A DNA stretch of 64,000 nucleotides. It comes from Flavobacteriales bacterium. GTDB lineage: Bacteria > Bacteroidota > Bacteroidia > Flavobacteriales_F > PHOS-HE28. Positions 36,094-45,082 of this stretch are shown piece after piece. The stretch is taken from NCBI GenBank assembly GCA_016705955.1, contig JADJKO010000003.1, positions 124,001 to 188,000 on the forward strand, written 5' to 3'. Positions within the stretch are counted from its first letter, which is position 1. The number at the start of each line of letters is the position of its first letter. A model generated the notes under the pieces. The model ran no database searches, was not told the origin of the DNA, and saw only the letters and a program-made list of their open reading frames with translations. The translations under genes and the position numbers were made by a program.

Positions 36094-38625
36094 ATGCGTA
36101 TCGCCGCCCTGCTCCTCCTTCTGTTCGCATGCCCGGTGATGGCGCAGGAACAGCGCGCGCCGAACATGGACTACGGCGTGCCACAGAAGTACGAGATCGG
36201 GGGCATCACCGTAAGCGGTACACAAAGCGTGGATGCCAACGCGGTGAAGCTCTTCGCCGGGTTGCAAGTGGGCGAGCAGATCGAGATCCCGGGTGATCGC
36301 ATCGCGCGCGCCATCCGCAACCTGTGGGACCAGAAGCTCTTCAGCGATGTGCGCATCGAATCCGCCGAGATCCGAGGGCGGGTGATCTTCCTGCACATCA
36401 TCGTGGTGGAGAAGCCCTTGCTCTCGCGATGGAAATACAGCGGCGTGAGCCGGAACGAATCCGAGAAGCTGGACGAGATCATCGGCCTGACCCCTCGCCA
36501 GCAGGTGAACGAGGCGCTGATGACCCGCGCCCGCGTGGCCATTCGCGCGCACTATGTGGAGAAGGGCTACCTGAATGCCGATGTGCGCTTCCGGGAATAC
36601 AAGGACACCCTGCAGACCGCTTTGGTGAACAGTGTGGTGCTCCTGATCGACGTGGAGCAGGGAGCGCGTGTAAGGATCAGGGACGTGGTATTCCACGGCA
36701 ATGATGCGTTGAGCGATGCGAAGCTGCGCCGGGCCTTGAAGAAGACGCGGCGCAAGCGCTGGTACAACTTGTTCGGTAGCAGCAAGTTCATTCCGAAGGA
36801 ATTCGCTACGGACAAGGCCCACCTGCGCGAGGTTTACAACAACGAAGGCTTCCGCAACGTGGAGATCACCGGTGATACCATGTACAAGGTGGGACCGAAA
36901 CGCGTGCGCGTGGAAGTGACGGTGGATGAAGGCCAGCGCTTCTACTTCCGCAACATCACATGGACCGGCAACACGAAGTACCGCACTTCACGACTGGACA
37001 GCATCCTCAACATCCACCGGGGCGATGTGTACAGCAAGAAGACGCTGGACAGTCGCTTGTACATGAACCCGGCGGGGCGCGACATCAGTTCGTTGTACAT
37101 GGATGATGGCTACCTGAGCTTCTATCCGGAGCCGGTGGAGATCATGGCCGAAGGCGATAGCATCGACCTGGAGATCCGCATCCGTGAAGGACGCCAGTTC
37201 CGGATCCGCAACGTGATCATCAAGGGCAACACGAAGACCAATGAACATGTGGTGCGGCGGGAGATCCGCAGCAAACCGGGCCAACTGTTCAACCGTAGTG
37301 ATGTGATCCGGACGCAACGCGAACTCTCGCAGCTGGGCTACTTCGATCCCGAGAAGATGGGTGTGGAACCCGTACCGGACCAACGTACCGGGTTGGTGGA
37401 CCTGGTCTATACCGTGGAAGAGAAACCCAGCGATCGCTTGGAACTCAGCGGAGGTTGGGGTGCGGGCCGGTTGGTGATGAGCCTCGGATTGTCCTTCACC
37501 AACTTCAGTCTGCGGAAGATCGGCGACCCCAAAGCGTACCAGCCCTTGCCGGCGGGTGATGGACAGACCCTGAACCTGCGCGCGCAGACCAACGGCCGCT
37601 TCTTCCAGAGCTACAGCCTTTCGTTCGTGGAGCCGTGGCTCGGTGGCCGCAAAGCGAACTCGCTCAGCTTCTCGGTTTACCACAGCGTGCAGAGCAACGG
37701 CGAGCCCCGCTTCGTGAACACCGCCGATGGCCGCATCCGGAACCCGGACCGGCAATCGCTCTTGATCAGTGGTGCCACATTGGGCCTGGGCAAACGCCTG
37801 CAATGGCCCGATGACTGGTTCATCCTGCGGCAGACGCTTTCCTACCAGATCTACGACCTACGCAATTACAGCAGCGGGCAGGTGATCTTCTCCTTCAGCA
37901 ATGGAACGAGCAACGTGCTCGCCTATCAGATCTCCCTTTCACGCAACTCCATCGATCAGCCCTTCTTCGCGCGTACCGGTTCGGAAGTGACGTTGAGCAT
38001 GAAGGCCACGCCGCCCTATTCGCTCTTCAACCCTGGCAAGGACTACGCATCGCTGGAGGCTGAACAGCGGTACAAACTGGCCGAGTTCCACAAGTGGAAG
38101 TTCACCACCCAGTGGTTCAACAAGATCACCAACAGCAAGTCGGGGCACAACCTGGTGCTGATGACGCGCGCGGGCTGGGGCTTCCTCGGGCGGTACAGCA
38201 ATGCGATCGGCGATTCGCCCTTCGAGCGCTTCTACCTCGGTGGTGCGGCGCTCACCGGATTCCAGTTGGATGGTCGCGAGATCGTGGGCCTGCGCGGGTA
38301 TGATGATTTCTCACTCTCCCCACAGACCGGGAACTTCATCGTGAGCAAGTACACGGCTGAATTGCGTTTCCCTGTTTCATTGAATCCGCAAGCCACCATC
38401 TACACGTTGGCCTTTGCGCAAGCGGGGAATACATGGGGCAACTTCGACACCTTCGATCCCTTCAAACTGTATCGCAGCGCTGGTGTGGGCCTGCGCCTCT
38501 TCCTTTCGATGTTCGGTCCGATGGGCCTGGACTACGGCTGGCGATTGGATGATGTGCCTACCGCGCCGCGTATGGCCAAGAGCCAGTTCCACTTCACGAT
38601 CGGCATAGATCTTGGCGAACTCTAG
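36094..38625 (+). CDS. bamA: Outer membrane protein assembly factor BamA
   Basis: An 843-residue Omp85 protein: signal peptide (IAALLLLLFACPVMAQ), about five POTRA domains (residues 25-440, the first starting YEIGGITVSGTQSVDANAV) and a 16-strand-type barrel. The barrel has the lid/lock-like motif ERFYLGGAALTGFQLDGREIVGLRGYDD (split: FYLGGAALTGFQLDG and VGLRGYDD) and ends in SQFHFTIGIDLGEL. It inserts beta-barrel proteins into the outer membrane. The frame extends upstream through uppS, but the ATG at 36094 begins the signal peptide. The downstream ompH pair encodes periplasmic chaperones that feed it. Confidence 0.95.
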   Translation: MRIAALLLLLFACPVMAQEQRAPNMDYGVPQKYEIGGITVSGTQSVDANAVKLFAGLQVGEQIEIPGDRIARAIRNLWDQKLFSDVRIESAEIRGRVIFLHIIVVEKPLLSRWKYSGVSRNESEKLDEIIGLTPRQQVNEALMTRARVAIRAHYVEKGYLNADVRFREYKDTLQTALVNSVVLLIDVEQGARVRIRDVVFHGNDALSDAKLRRALKKTRRKRWYNLFGSSKFIPKEFATDKAHLREVYNNEGFRNVEITGDTMYKVGPKRVRVEVTVDEGQRFYFRNITWTGNTKYRTSRLDSILNIHRGDVYSKKTLDSRLYMNPAGRDISSLYMDDGYLSFYPEPVEIMAEGDSIDLEIRIREGRQFRIRNVIIKGNTKTNEHVVRREIRSKPGQLFNRSDVIRTQRELSQLGYFDPEKMGVEPVPDQRTGLVDLVYTVEEKPSDRLELSGGWGAGRLVMSLGLSFTNFSLRKIGDPKAYQPLPAGDGQTLNLRAQTNGRFFQSYSLSFVEPWLGGRKANSLSFSVYHSVQSNGEPRFVNTADGRIRNPDRQSLLISGATLGLGKRLQWPDDWFILRQTLSYQIYDLRNYSSGQVIFSFSNGTSNVLAYQISLSRNSIDQPFFARTGSEVTLSMKATPPYSLFNPGKDYASLEAEQRYKLAEFHKWKFTTQWFNKITNSKSGHNLVLMTRAGWGFLGRYSNAIGDSPFERFYLGGAALTGFQLDGREIVGLRGYDDFSLSPQTGNFIVSKYTAELRFPVSLNPQATIYTLAFAQAGNTWGNFDTFDPFKLYRSAGVGLRLFLSMFGPMGLDYGWRLDDVPTAPRMAKSQFHFTIGIDLGEL

Positions 38626-38637
38626 AGAGGGATCGCC

Positions 38638-38645
38638 TACTTTCG
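38638..38645 (+). promoter_or_regulatory. -7 promoter box before ompH genes
   Basis: TACTTTCG, 10 nt before the ompH ATG; a TTG lies 23 nt upstream. It may allow extra transcription of the chaperones. Confidence 0.4.
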
Positions 38646-38655
38646 ACACCCTTCC

Positions 38656-39324
38656 ATGCAACGCACGATCCCCTACGCGATCGCCCTCTACGCAGGGTTG
38701 ATGTGGGCCCCGGCAGCCTCCGCGCAACGCATCGCTTTTGTGAACACCAAGTACATCCTGGACCAGATGCCGGAGTACGAAACCGCCCAGAAGGAGCTGG
38801 ACCGCCTGAGCAAGCAATGGCAGGAGGAGATCGATGAGCGTCACTTGCAGATCGGCCGGATGCGTGAAGCCTTCAACGCCGAAGCGATCCTGCTCACCGA
38901 GGAGATGAAGCGGTCACGTTTGGAGGAGATCGATCGCAAGGAGCGCGAGGCACGGGACATGCAGAAGAAACGCTTCGGTCCGGAAGGTGACCTCTTCAAG
39001 AAACGCCAAGAGCTCATCCAGCCGATACAGGACCGTGTCTATAACGCGATCAAGGAAGTGGCCGGCACGAGCTACGTGGCCGTGTTCGACCTCAGTGGCA
39101 CCAACGGCGGGAACCTGCTCTTCGCAAGTGACAAGTACGACAAGAGCGACTCCGTGCTGCGCAAGCTGGGCATCAGGCCCAAACGCGAAGGCAGCGCAGG
39201 AGGCAGCAATGAGGATGAAGAAGCACCCGATCCGAAGACCCCCCCAAAGGATGGCGGTGGCGGAGATGGTACGCAACCGCAGCAGAACAGCGGCGGAGGA
39301 ACCGATATGAAACAACCCCGATGA
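38656..39324 (+). CDS. OmpH/Skp family periplasmic chaperone with disordered tail
   Basis: A 222-residue protein with a signal peptide (IALYAGLMWAPAASAQ) and an OmpH core (about 23-165) starting RIAFVNTKYILDQMPEYE, followed by a long coiled-coil stretch (KELDRLSKQWQEEIDERHL). The last 55 residues are Gly/Pro/Asn/Asp-rich with GGGGDG and QPQQNSGGG, an unusual disordered tail. Skp-type trimers hold unfolded outer-membrane proteins. The stop overlaps the next ompH start region (ATGA). Confidence 0.88.
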   Translation: MQRTIPYAIALYAGLMWAPAASAQRIAFVNTKYILDQMPEYETAQKELDRLSKQWQEEIDERHLQIGRMREAFNAEAILLTEEMKRSRLEEIDRKEREARDMQKKRFGPEGDLFKKRQELIQPIQDRVYNAIKEVAGTSYVAVFDLSGTNGGNLLFASDKYDKSDSVLRKLGIRPKREGSAGGSNEDEEAPDPKTPPKDGGGGDGTQPQQNSGGGTDMKQPR

Positions 39325-39845
39325 TCAAGACCCCAATGAAGAATTCGATCCTGACGATCGCCCTGGCCCTGGGCCTTACCGCCCCGGCACTGGCACAAAC
39401 GCCGATCAAACTCGGTCACATCGACCGCAAGGAGATCATGTTGGTCCTGCCCGAACGCAAAGATGCCGAGACGCGCATGCAAGCCTTCGCCAAGACCTTG
39501 GATGAGCGTTTGAAGGCGATGGGCGCTGAGTATCAAGCGAAGGTCGCCGACGTGCAAAGCCGTTCCGACAAGATGACCCAGACCGAAAAGGAAATGGCCG
39601 TGCGCGAGATCAACGAACTGGAGGAACGGATCAATACCGCCCGCGACAAAGCGCAAGAGGACCTCGCAAAGCAGGAGGAGGAGTTGCTCGCGCCGATGGT
39701 GAAGCGCACCAACGATGCGATCAAGGCGGTTGCCGACGAGAACAACTTCACGTACATCCTCGATACCAGTACCGGCTTCGTGCTTTACTACGACAAGGGC
39801 ATCGACATCATGCCGCTGGTGAAGACCAAGCTCGGGATCAACTGA
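39321..39845 (+). CDS. OmpH/Skp family periplasmic chaperone
   Basis: A 174-residue protein with a signal peptide (MKNSILTIALALGLTAPALA), then KLGHIDRKEIMLVLPERKDA at the start of the OmpH core, a central coiled coil and a C-terminal strand region (NFTYILDTSTGFVLYYD). Second member of the tandem Skp pair downstream of bamA. The ATG at 39321 overlaps the preceding stop; 39336 would start right at the signal peptide and is equally plausible. Confidence 0.9.
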   Translation: MIKTPMKNSILTIALALGLTAPALAQTPIKLGHIDRKEIMLVLPERKDAETRMQAFAKTLDERLKAMGAEYQAKVADVQSRSDKMTQTEKEMAVREINELEERINTARDKAQEDLAKQEEELLAPMVKRTNDAIKAVADENNFTYILDTSTGFVLYYDKGIDIMPLVKTKLGIN

Positions 39846-39853
39846 TCCGACAC

Positions 39854-40675
39854 GTGTCCGACCACCGTCCCATCGGCGTCTTCGATTCCGGTATCGGTGG
39901 CCTCACGGTACTGAATGCGATCCAACAGGCGCTCCCCTCGGAGCGCCTGTTCTATTTCGGGGATACAGCGCACATGCCGTATGGACCGCGTACCCTGGAA
40001 GAGGTGCGCACCTTCAGCGAGGGGATCACACAGGCCTTCCTCGCGATGGATTGCAAGATGATCGTGATCGCGTGCAACACAGCAAGTGCAGCTGCACTTT
40101 CAGATCTGCGCGAACAATTCCCGGCTGTTCCGTTCGTGGGTATGGAGCCCGCAGTGAAACCGGCCGTGGAACAAACAACGACCGGCGTGGTGGGTGTGCT
40201 CGCCACGCAAGCCACTTTTCAAAGCGACCTCTACGCTTCCGTCGTGGAGCGCTTCGCCAGCTCTGTGCAGGTGTTGCACCAACCTTGTCCGGGCCTCGTG
40301 GAGCGGATCGAATCCGGGGAATTCACAACGCCTGACACGGAGGCCATGCTGCGCCGCTGGTTGGAGCCGATGATGGCGAGGAACATCGATGCGCTCGTGC
40401 TCGGTTGTACGCACTACCCCATCATTCGCCCGTTGATCGAACGGATCGTGGGACCCGACGTACGCGTGATCGATCCCGCACCGTTCATCGCACGTCAAGT
40501 AGATCGGCTGCTCGATCAACGGGACCAAGCTGCTGGTCCGGATGCGAGCAACGGGACCACGGTATGGACCAGCGGGGATCCTTCCTTGTTCCTTGCAATG
40601 ATGGGCCGCATGGGTTGGCCACCGACGGAAGTGCGCAGCGCGACGTGGAACGAAGGAGTGCTCACTCCTGCTTGA
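39854..40675 (+). CDS. murI: Glutamate racemase
   Basis: A 273-residue enzyme making D-glutamate for peptidoglycan. The N-terminus has IGVFDSGIGGLTVLNAI and FGDTAHMPYGPR. The two catalytic cysteines are in ACNTASAAAL near 78 and LGCTHYPIIRPL near 187. The GTG start at 39854 fits the family. It ends the envelope block and overlaps the convergent gamma-carbonic anhydrase by 14 nt. Confidence 0.94.
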   Translation: MSDHRPIGVFDSGIGGLTVLNAIQQALPSERLFYFGDTAHMPYGPRTLEEVRTFSEGITQAFLAMDCKMIVIACNTASAAALSDLREQFPAVPFVGMEPAVKPAVEQTTTGVVGVLATQATFQSDLYASVVERFASSVQVLHQPCPGLVERIESGEFTTPDTEAMLRRWLEPMMARNIDALVLGCTHYPIIRPLIERIVGPDVRVIDPAPFIARQVDRLLDQRDQAAGPDASNGTTVWTSGDPSLFLAMMGRMGWPPTEVRSATWNEGVLTPA

Positions 40676-41186
40676 ACCACCCGGCGTACATCCGGTAGTT
40701 CCGCGCGATGCGTTCGATCTCGTTCTGCGACAGATCCGCGCTCACCGGTCCGATGCGTTTCGCGGGTACCCCGGCCATCAAGCTGCCCGGTTCAACGATC
40801 GTGTTCTGCAATACCACGGCACCTGCCGCGATCACACTTCCTTCCCCGATCACCGCATGGTCCATCACGATGGCACCCATGCCCACCAGCACCTTGTCGT
40901 GGATCGTGCAGCCGTGAACGATGGCGTTATGCCCGATGCTCACATCGTTCCCGATCGTGAGCGCAGCACGCTCGTAGGTGCAATGCAACACCGCGCCGTC
41001 CTGGATGTTCACGCGGTTTCCGATGCGGATGCTATTCACATCACCGCGCACCACGGCATGGTACCACACGCTGCAATGGTCGCCCATCACGGTATCACCG
41101 ATCACCACGGCGGTCTCGGCCAAGAACGGATCAGCGCCGAATCGCGGTGTGAAGCCGCGAACGGTACGGATGAGGGCCTTGTTCAA
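40662..41186 (-). CDS. Gamma-carbonic anhydrase family protein
   Basis: A 174-residue left-handed beta-helix (hexapeptide) protein. Zinc-ligand region: GDVNSIRIGNRVNIQDGAVLHC (split: VNIQDGAVLHC) and IGHNAIVHGCTI. Related proteins (YrdA/PaaY type) may have carbonic anhydrase or acyl-group functions; activity is not certain. A TTG at 41186 (MNKALIRTVRGFTPRFG) overlaps the stop of the upstream HMA gene (TTGA) and matches the family N-terminus. An ATG at 41228 would add 14 residues read inside the upstream gene. Confidence 0.87.
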   Translation of the reverse strand: MNKALIRTVRGFTPRFGADPFLAETAVVIGDTVMGDHCSVWYHAVVRGDVNSIRIGNRVNIQDGAVLHCTYERAALTIGNDVSIGHNAIVHGCTIHDKVLVGMGAIVMDHAVIGEGSVIAAGAVVLQNTIVEPGSLMAGVPAKRIGPVSADLSQNEIERIARNYRMYAGWFKQE

Positions 41187-41542
41187 GGCTTCTCCGGGAG
41201 TTTGCCACAACCCTCCTTCTGGCAACATTCCGGTAAGCGCGCGAAGGCCTTCGCATCGCCCGGCGTACCGTCCGCGGCATAGCCCAGTTCCACCAGGGCC
41301 GCGCGGAGTTTCTCCGGTGTGTTCTTCCTCACGTCGTAGTCCAGGTGTACGGTGCTGGTGGCCAGGTCCACGGTCACTTTCTTCACGCCCTTCTCATAGA
41401 TCATGTTGTCCTGGATGGTCTTCACGCACATATCGCAAACGGTGCTGCTTACGATGGCAAGGTGTTCGGTCTTCTTCGATTGCGCGGTCGCCGCAAGGGC
41501 GAGCAGGCTGAGGCAAATGGCGAATAGGGTTCTCATGGTCAT
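41183..41542 (-). CDS. Periplasmic heavy-metal-associated (HMA) protein
   Basis: A 119-residue protein with a signal peptide (MRTLFAICLSLLALAATAQ) and an HMA domain (about 25-90) that has the CxxC metal site STVCDMCVKTIQD and the ferredoxin-like core VKKVTVDLATSTVHLDYD. A Cys-rich tail follows (LPECCQKEGCGK). HMA proteins bind copper or similar ions. The ATG overlaps the stop of the TonB receptor (ATGA), so the two are likely partners in metal handling. The metal is unknown. Confidence 0.85.
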   Translation of the reverse strand: MTMRTLFAICLSLLALAATAQSKKTEHLAIVSSTVCDMCVKTIQDNMIYEKGVKKVTVDLATSTVHLDYDVRKNTPEKLRAALVELGYAADGTPGDAKAFARLPECCQKEGCGKLPEKP

Positions 41543-43809
41543 TGCGCGGGTGTTGCGTTCGTTTTTCGGTTGATGGTATAGCGGAGGCCACCGTAAAGCA
41601 TGGCCTTGTTGGTGGGGCCCCAGATCAAGCTGGCGTCAAAGTTCGGGCCGAAGGGATCGTCCGGCGCGATGATCTGGCGCTGTTGCAAAGTGCTCGTGAT
41701 GTTCTCCGCGCCGAGGTAGACCTCGAGCACGCCGAATACGCGCGTAAGCTGCGCGTGAAGCGTGGAATAGGCCGGTGCATGAACCGGGAGGCGCAGGCCT
41801 TCGGGGTTCGCGGCGGTGGAAGGGATGCGGCTCTCCCCGAAGATATTCAGGTTGATGTCGAAGTGCCAGCGGTCCTTATTGTCGGAAATGGCAAGGTCGA
41901 TCAGCCCGCGATGCGAAGGGGTGAATGGGCGTTCCAGCTCGCGGCCGTCGAAGGTGTTGCGCACATCGTAGAACCGGTAACTCGTTTTCAGTTGAACGTT
42001 CCTCGTCAGGTCCACCTGCACGTCCACCAGCAAGCTGTTCGCATACGAGCGACCATCGAGCATGTAAATGGCAAGTGTACCGGGATCACGGTCCAGGTCG
42101 GTGACCACTTGTGCGGTGAAGAAGGTGCGATAGGCGTCCATTCCGATGGCCCATTTGCGATCGAGCCATTTGAACTTGTGCAGGACGGATGCGCCGAGGT
42201 TCCATGCGCGCTCCATGTCCAACGGCCCCACCACGACCTTCCGCGAACTGGCCATCACGGCTGCGTTCTCCGCCAATGGGTTCGAGGTGCGAAAGCCGTG
42301 ACCGATGCTTGCACGCACGGTGGTGAGCGGCCCGAGGTCGTACTTGGCGTGTACACGCGGGCTGGCCACCGTGCCATAGAGATCGTTCACATCCACGCGC
42401 ACACCGGTGACGAGCATGAAGCGCCCGCGCTTCAACGTATGCTCCGCGAAAGCGCCGGGCATACGCTCCGTGCGCCCGAGATCCAGCACGGGCAACGTGT
42501 CGTTCGTGAAGCGTTCATCGTAATCGTCGTACTGCATGCTCAGGCCGGCCTTGATCTGGTCATTCCCGTCGCCCAGCAATTGTTGGTACACGATGCTCCC
42601 GTATGCACTGTGCTGCGCGGCTTCATACCTGCGCACTCCATATCGTGAATCCACTTCGTGCTGCCGGACCGCGACGATCAACCCGATGCTCTTCGTCGGG
42701 TCGTTCTTGAAGATCCAGCCGTGCTTGCCGAAGCCATCCACCATCCGGTTCGTCACGTCGATGGTGTAGAGGCCACGACCAAGATGGTACTGGTGCGCCG
42801 CTTCACCGGAAAGATGTTCCAGGCTTTGACCGCCGAGCCGCTGATCATCCACCACGCGCAATGTCACTTGCCCGCTCTTTCGTTCGCCGAGGTACATCCA
42901 TCGATCCATCACGTTCACGCGGCGCGTACGCGGCATGTCCATGAAGCCATCGTTGTTCTGGTCCATCTCCCGGTCGAACCAATTGCCGTGTAGCAGCAGC
43001 AAGTTCGAACTGTACTTCCCGGTGCGTTGCGCGGTGTGGATGTTCGCCTCCAGCCGACCTTGACTGTTGCCGTACAAATTCACGAAGAGCGGTGGTTGAT
43101 CCAGCGGGTTCACCAAGCACAGATCGATCTGCCCGGTCATCGCATTCGGTCCGTTCACCGCCGTGCCGGTTCCCTTGCTCAGGTTGATGTTGTTGATCCA
43201 CGTTCCCGGGATCAGCGTAAGGCCGGAGGAACTGGACAAGCCACGAACGAAGGGGATGTTCTCCAAGCTCATCTGCGCATATTTGCCATCGAGGCCGAGC
43301 ATGCGGATGGTCTTGGTGCCGGAGATCGCATCGCTGAAGCTCACATCCACGGTCGCATTCGTTTCGAAGCTCTCGCTGAGATCGCAGCACGCGGCGCGCT
43401 TCAATTCCTTCGGTCCGATGCTCTCCGTGGCGTTGATCGTGCGCGTACTCAACTGGGTGCCTTGCACGCGTTCCACCACTTCCACATCACGCAACTCGAT
43501 GGTGGAACGCAGCGCGAAGGATAGCGGGGTGCTTGTCGGACCGGGAACAGCCAGCGTATCACTGCGGAATCCGACGAAGGATACGACGAGCTGTGCGGGC
43601 CATTGGGGTGGATCCTGCTCGATCATGAAGTGGCCATTGGCATCGGTGCTTGTGCCGATGCTCGTGCCGGACCAGTGGACATTGGCACCGGGAAGCAGTC
43701 CGCCTTTCTCTCCCGCCATGCGCACGGTGCCGTGAATACCCGTCTGGGCTATGGCGCAAACGGCGATGATGAAGGATGCGATCAGGAAGACAATTCGTTG
43801 TCTGGACAT
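41539..43809 (-). CDS. TonB-dependent receptor linked to metal proteins
   Basis: A 756-residue receptor: signal peptide (FLIASFIIAVCAIAQ), a CarboxypepD_reg-like domain (about 24-115), a plug domain (about 125-235; an early Cys pair in KRAACCDLSESF and GPNAMTGQIDLCLV) and a barrel. Its neighbours are an HMA protein (overlapping stop/start) and a Cys-rich membrane-anchored protein (44281-43880), the arrangement found with putative copper-related TonB receptors in Bacteroidota. The final residues (YGGLRYTINRKTNATPAQ) end a few residues past the last strand. Import of metal or metal complex is inferred from context. Confidence 0.88.
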   Translation of the reverse strand: MSRQRIVFLIASFIIAVCAIAQTGIHGTVRMAGEKGGLLPGANVHWSGTSIGTSTDANGHFMIEQDPPQWPAQLVVSFVGFRSDTLAVPGPTSTPLSFALRSTIELRDVEVVERVQGTQLSTRTINATESIGPKELKRAACCDLSESFETNATVDVSFSDAISGTKTIRMLGLDGKYAQMSLENIPFVRGLSSSSGLTLIPGTWINNINLSKGTGTAVNGPNAMTGQIDLCLVNPLDQPPLFVNLYGNSQGRLEANIHTAQRTGKYSSNLLLLHGNWFDREMDQNNDGFMDMPRTRRVNVMDRWMYLGERKSGQVTLRVVDDQRLGGQSLEHLSGEAAHQYHLGRGLYTIDVTNRMVDGFGKHGWIFKNDPTKSIGLIVAVRQHEVDSRYGVRRYEAAQHSAYGSIVYQQLLGDGNDQIKAGLSMQYDDYDERFTNDTLPVLDLGRTERMPGAFAEHTLKRGRFMLVTGVRVDVNDLYGTVASPRVHAKYDLGPLTTVRASIGHGFRTSNPLAENAAVMASSRKVVVGPLDMERAWNLGASVLHKFKWLDRKWAIGMDAYRTFFTAQVVTDLDRDPGTLAIYMLDGRSYANSLLVDVQVDLTRNVQLKTSYRFYDVRNTFDGRELERPFTPSHRGLIDLAISDNKDRWHFDINLNIFGESRIPSTAANPEGLRLPVHAPAYSTLHAQLTRVFGVLEVYLGAENITSTLQQRQIIAPDDPFGPNFDASLIWGPTNKAMLYGGLRYTINRKTNATPAQ

Positions 43810-43879
43810 GTTGAAGATGAACGGTGTGGGAGGAATGAACCCGGAGCAGCGCTCCTTCGCCCGCAGGCGAACACACCGA

Positions 43880-44281
43880 TCAGATCAACAGCACTTGCAG
43901 GTCCGCAAGGCGATCAGGAAGACTTCGAGGAGGTGGTTTCCCATCCCACCAACGCACCGGCTCCATCACCGGAAGAGCAATGATCATGGTGGGCGCGCCA
44001 TCCAATTCGGCAAGCAGGACGCCAAGATCCAAACCCGCAACAGGGATAACGGATGTACGATCGAACCGCGCTTCGGTGAACGCGCAACAGATCGGTTTCA
44101 CCGTCGTTCCTTCCGGCTTCTCCGCATCCGGGCAGCAATCATCGGCGGGTCCGAAGCTCAACACGGAATGACCACCCATGAGGCAGGTCATGCGCGACAA
44201 CGTCATGCTGCTGGTCGCGAACAACAACAGGCCCACCACCAGAACGGTGGCCCAACGATGTTGCTGAAGGAAGTGACGCAT
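43880..44281 (-). CDS. Cys-rich membrane-anchored protein (HYC_CC_PP-like)
   Basis: A 133-residue protein: an N-terminal membrane helix (ATVLVVGLLLFATSSM) and then Cys-containing motifs MTCLMGGHS, DDCCPDAE and KPICCAF, with a C-terminal PP (GKPPPRSL). This resembles the small HYC_CC_PP proteins that accompany metal-related TonB receptors in Bacteroidota, but the match is by eye and the first motif differs. The start at 44281 begins the membrane anchor. A promoter box is at 44290-44297. Confidence 0.6.
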   Translation of the reverse strand: MRHFLQQHRWATVLVVGLLLFATSSMTLSRMTCLMGGHSVLSFGPADDCCPDAEKPEGTTVKPICCAFTEARFDRTSVIPVAGLDLGVLLAELDGAPTMIIALPVMEPVRWWDGKPPPRSLPDRLADLQVLLI

Positions 44282-44289
44282 GACGCGGA

Positions 44290-44297
44290 CAAAAGTA
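44290..44297 (-). promoter_or_regulatory. -7 promoter box for the Cys-rich/TonB/HMA unit
   Basis: TACTTTTG on the minus strand, just 8 nt before the ATG at 44281. Confidence 0.4.
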
Positions 44298-44363
44298 AGG
44301 CAGTGCCTTCCGTGGAAGCGCGCCAAGACAGCCTCGGCTTGGGAAGCCACCACGGCCGCCCTG

Positions 44364-44371
44364 TACCTTTG
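44364..44371 (+). promoter_or_regulatory. -7 promoter box for NifU-family gene
   Basis: TACCTTTG, 23 nt before the ATG; TTG 22 nt further upstream (44339-44341). Confidence 0.45.
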
Positions 44372-44394
44372 GGCCTGTTCCAGTATCTCCGATC

Positions 44395-45009
44395 ATGATC
44401 GACACCCAGAAAAGACCACCCGTTTCAGTGTACGCCGAGATGACCCCGAATCCGGCCACGATGCGTTTCGTGAGCAGCCGTGCGCTGGTGGAGGATGGCC
44501 GCTTGCTGGAATTCCGTACGCCGGAGGAGCCGGTGAACGTTTCGCCGTTGGCGGAGAAGGTGTTCAACCTGCCCTTCGTGACCGGGGTGTTCATCAGCAG
44601 CAACTTCGTGACCGTCACGAAGAATGATGCGGTGACCTGGGACCTGGTGCAGTTGGAATTGCGCGAGTACATCCAGGAATACCTGAACACCGATGGCCGT
44701 GTGGTGTATGAGGACGCACCGGCACATGCGCTTGCCGATGCCAATGAGCGCGCCACCACGCATGCGGAAGCGAAGGGACCTGATGATGAGAAGATCATCC
44801 GCATTCTGGAGGAATACATCCGCCCCGCAGTGGAAGGCGACGGCGGACATATCGCGTTCCGCTCCTTCCAGGACGGTTTGGTCACCGTGACCTTGCGTGG
44901 ATCATGTAGCGGCTGCCCGAGCAGCTTGGTCACTTTGAAGCAGGGGATCGAGAACCTGCTGAAGCACGAAGTACCCGGCGTGCGCGAAGTGGTCGCGGAG
45001 GAATTGTAG
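44395..45009 (+). CDS. NifU family iron-sulfur scaffold (Nfu)
   Basis: A 204-residue protein with the Nfu N-terminal domain (about 12-95: AEMTPNPATMRFVSSR, FNLPFVTGVFISSNFVTVTK) and the C-terminal NifU-like domain (about 130-204: IRPAVEGDGGHIAFRSF, then LRGSCSGCPSSLVTLKQGI) with the CxxC that holds a transferable 4Fe-4S cluster. It delivers iron-sulfur clusters to apoproteins in the cytoplasm. Followed by the plug-only TonB gene. Confidence 0.92.
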   Translation: MIDTQKRPPVSVYAEMTPNPATMRFVSSRALVEDGRLLEFRTPEEPVNVSPLAEKVFNLPFVTGVFISSNFVTVTKNDAVTWDLVQLELREYIQEYLNTDGRVVYEDAPAHALADANERATTHAEAKGPDDEKIIRILEEYIRPAVEGDGGHIAFRSFQDGLVTVTLRGSCSGCPSSLVTLKQGIENLLKHEVPGVREVVAEEL

Positions 45010-45082
45010 TTCGACGCGCTTCCTTTTCGATAGTGTTTATGCGATCCGGGGAATGATCGCATCGTATAGGAAACACACGACG

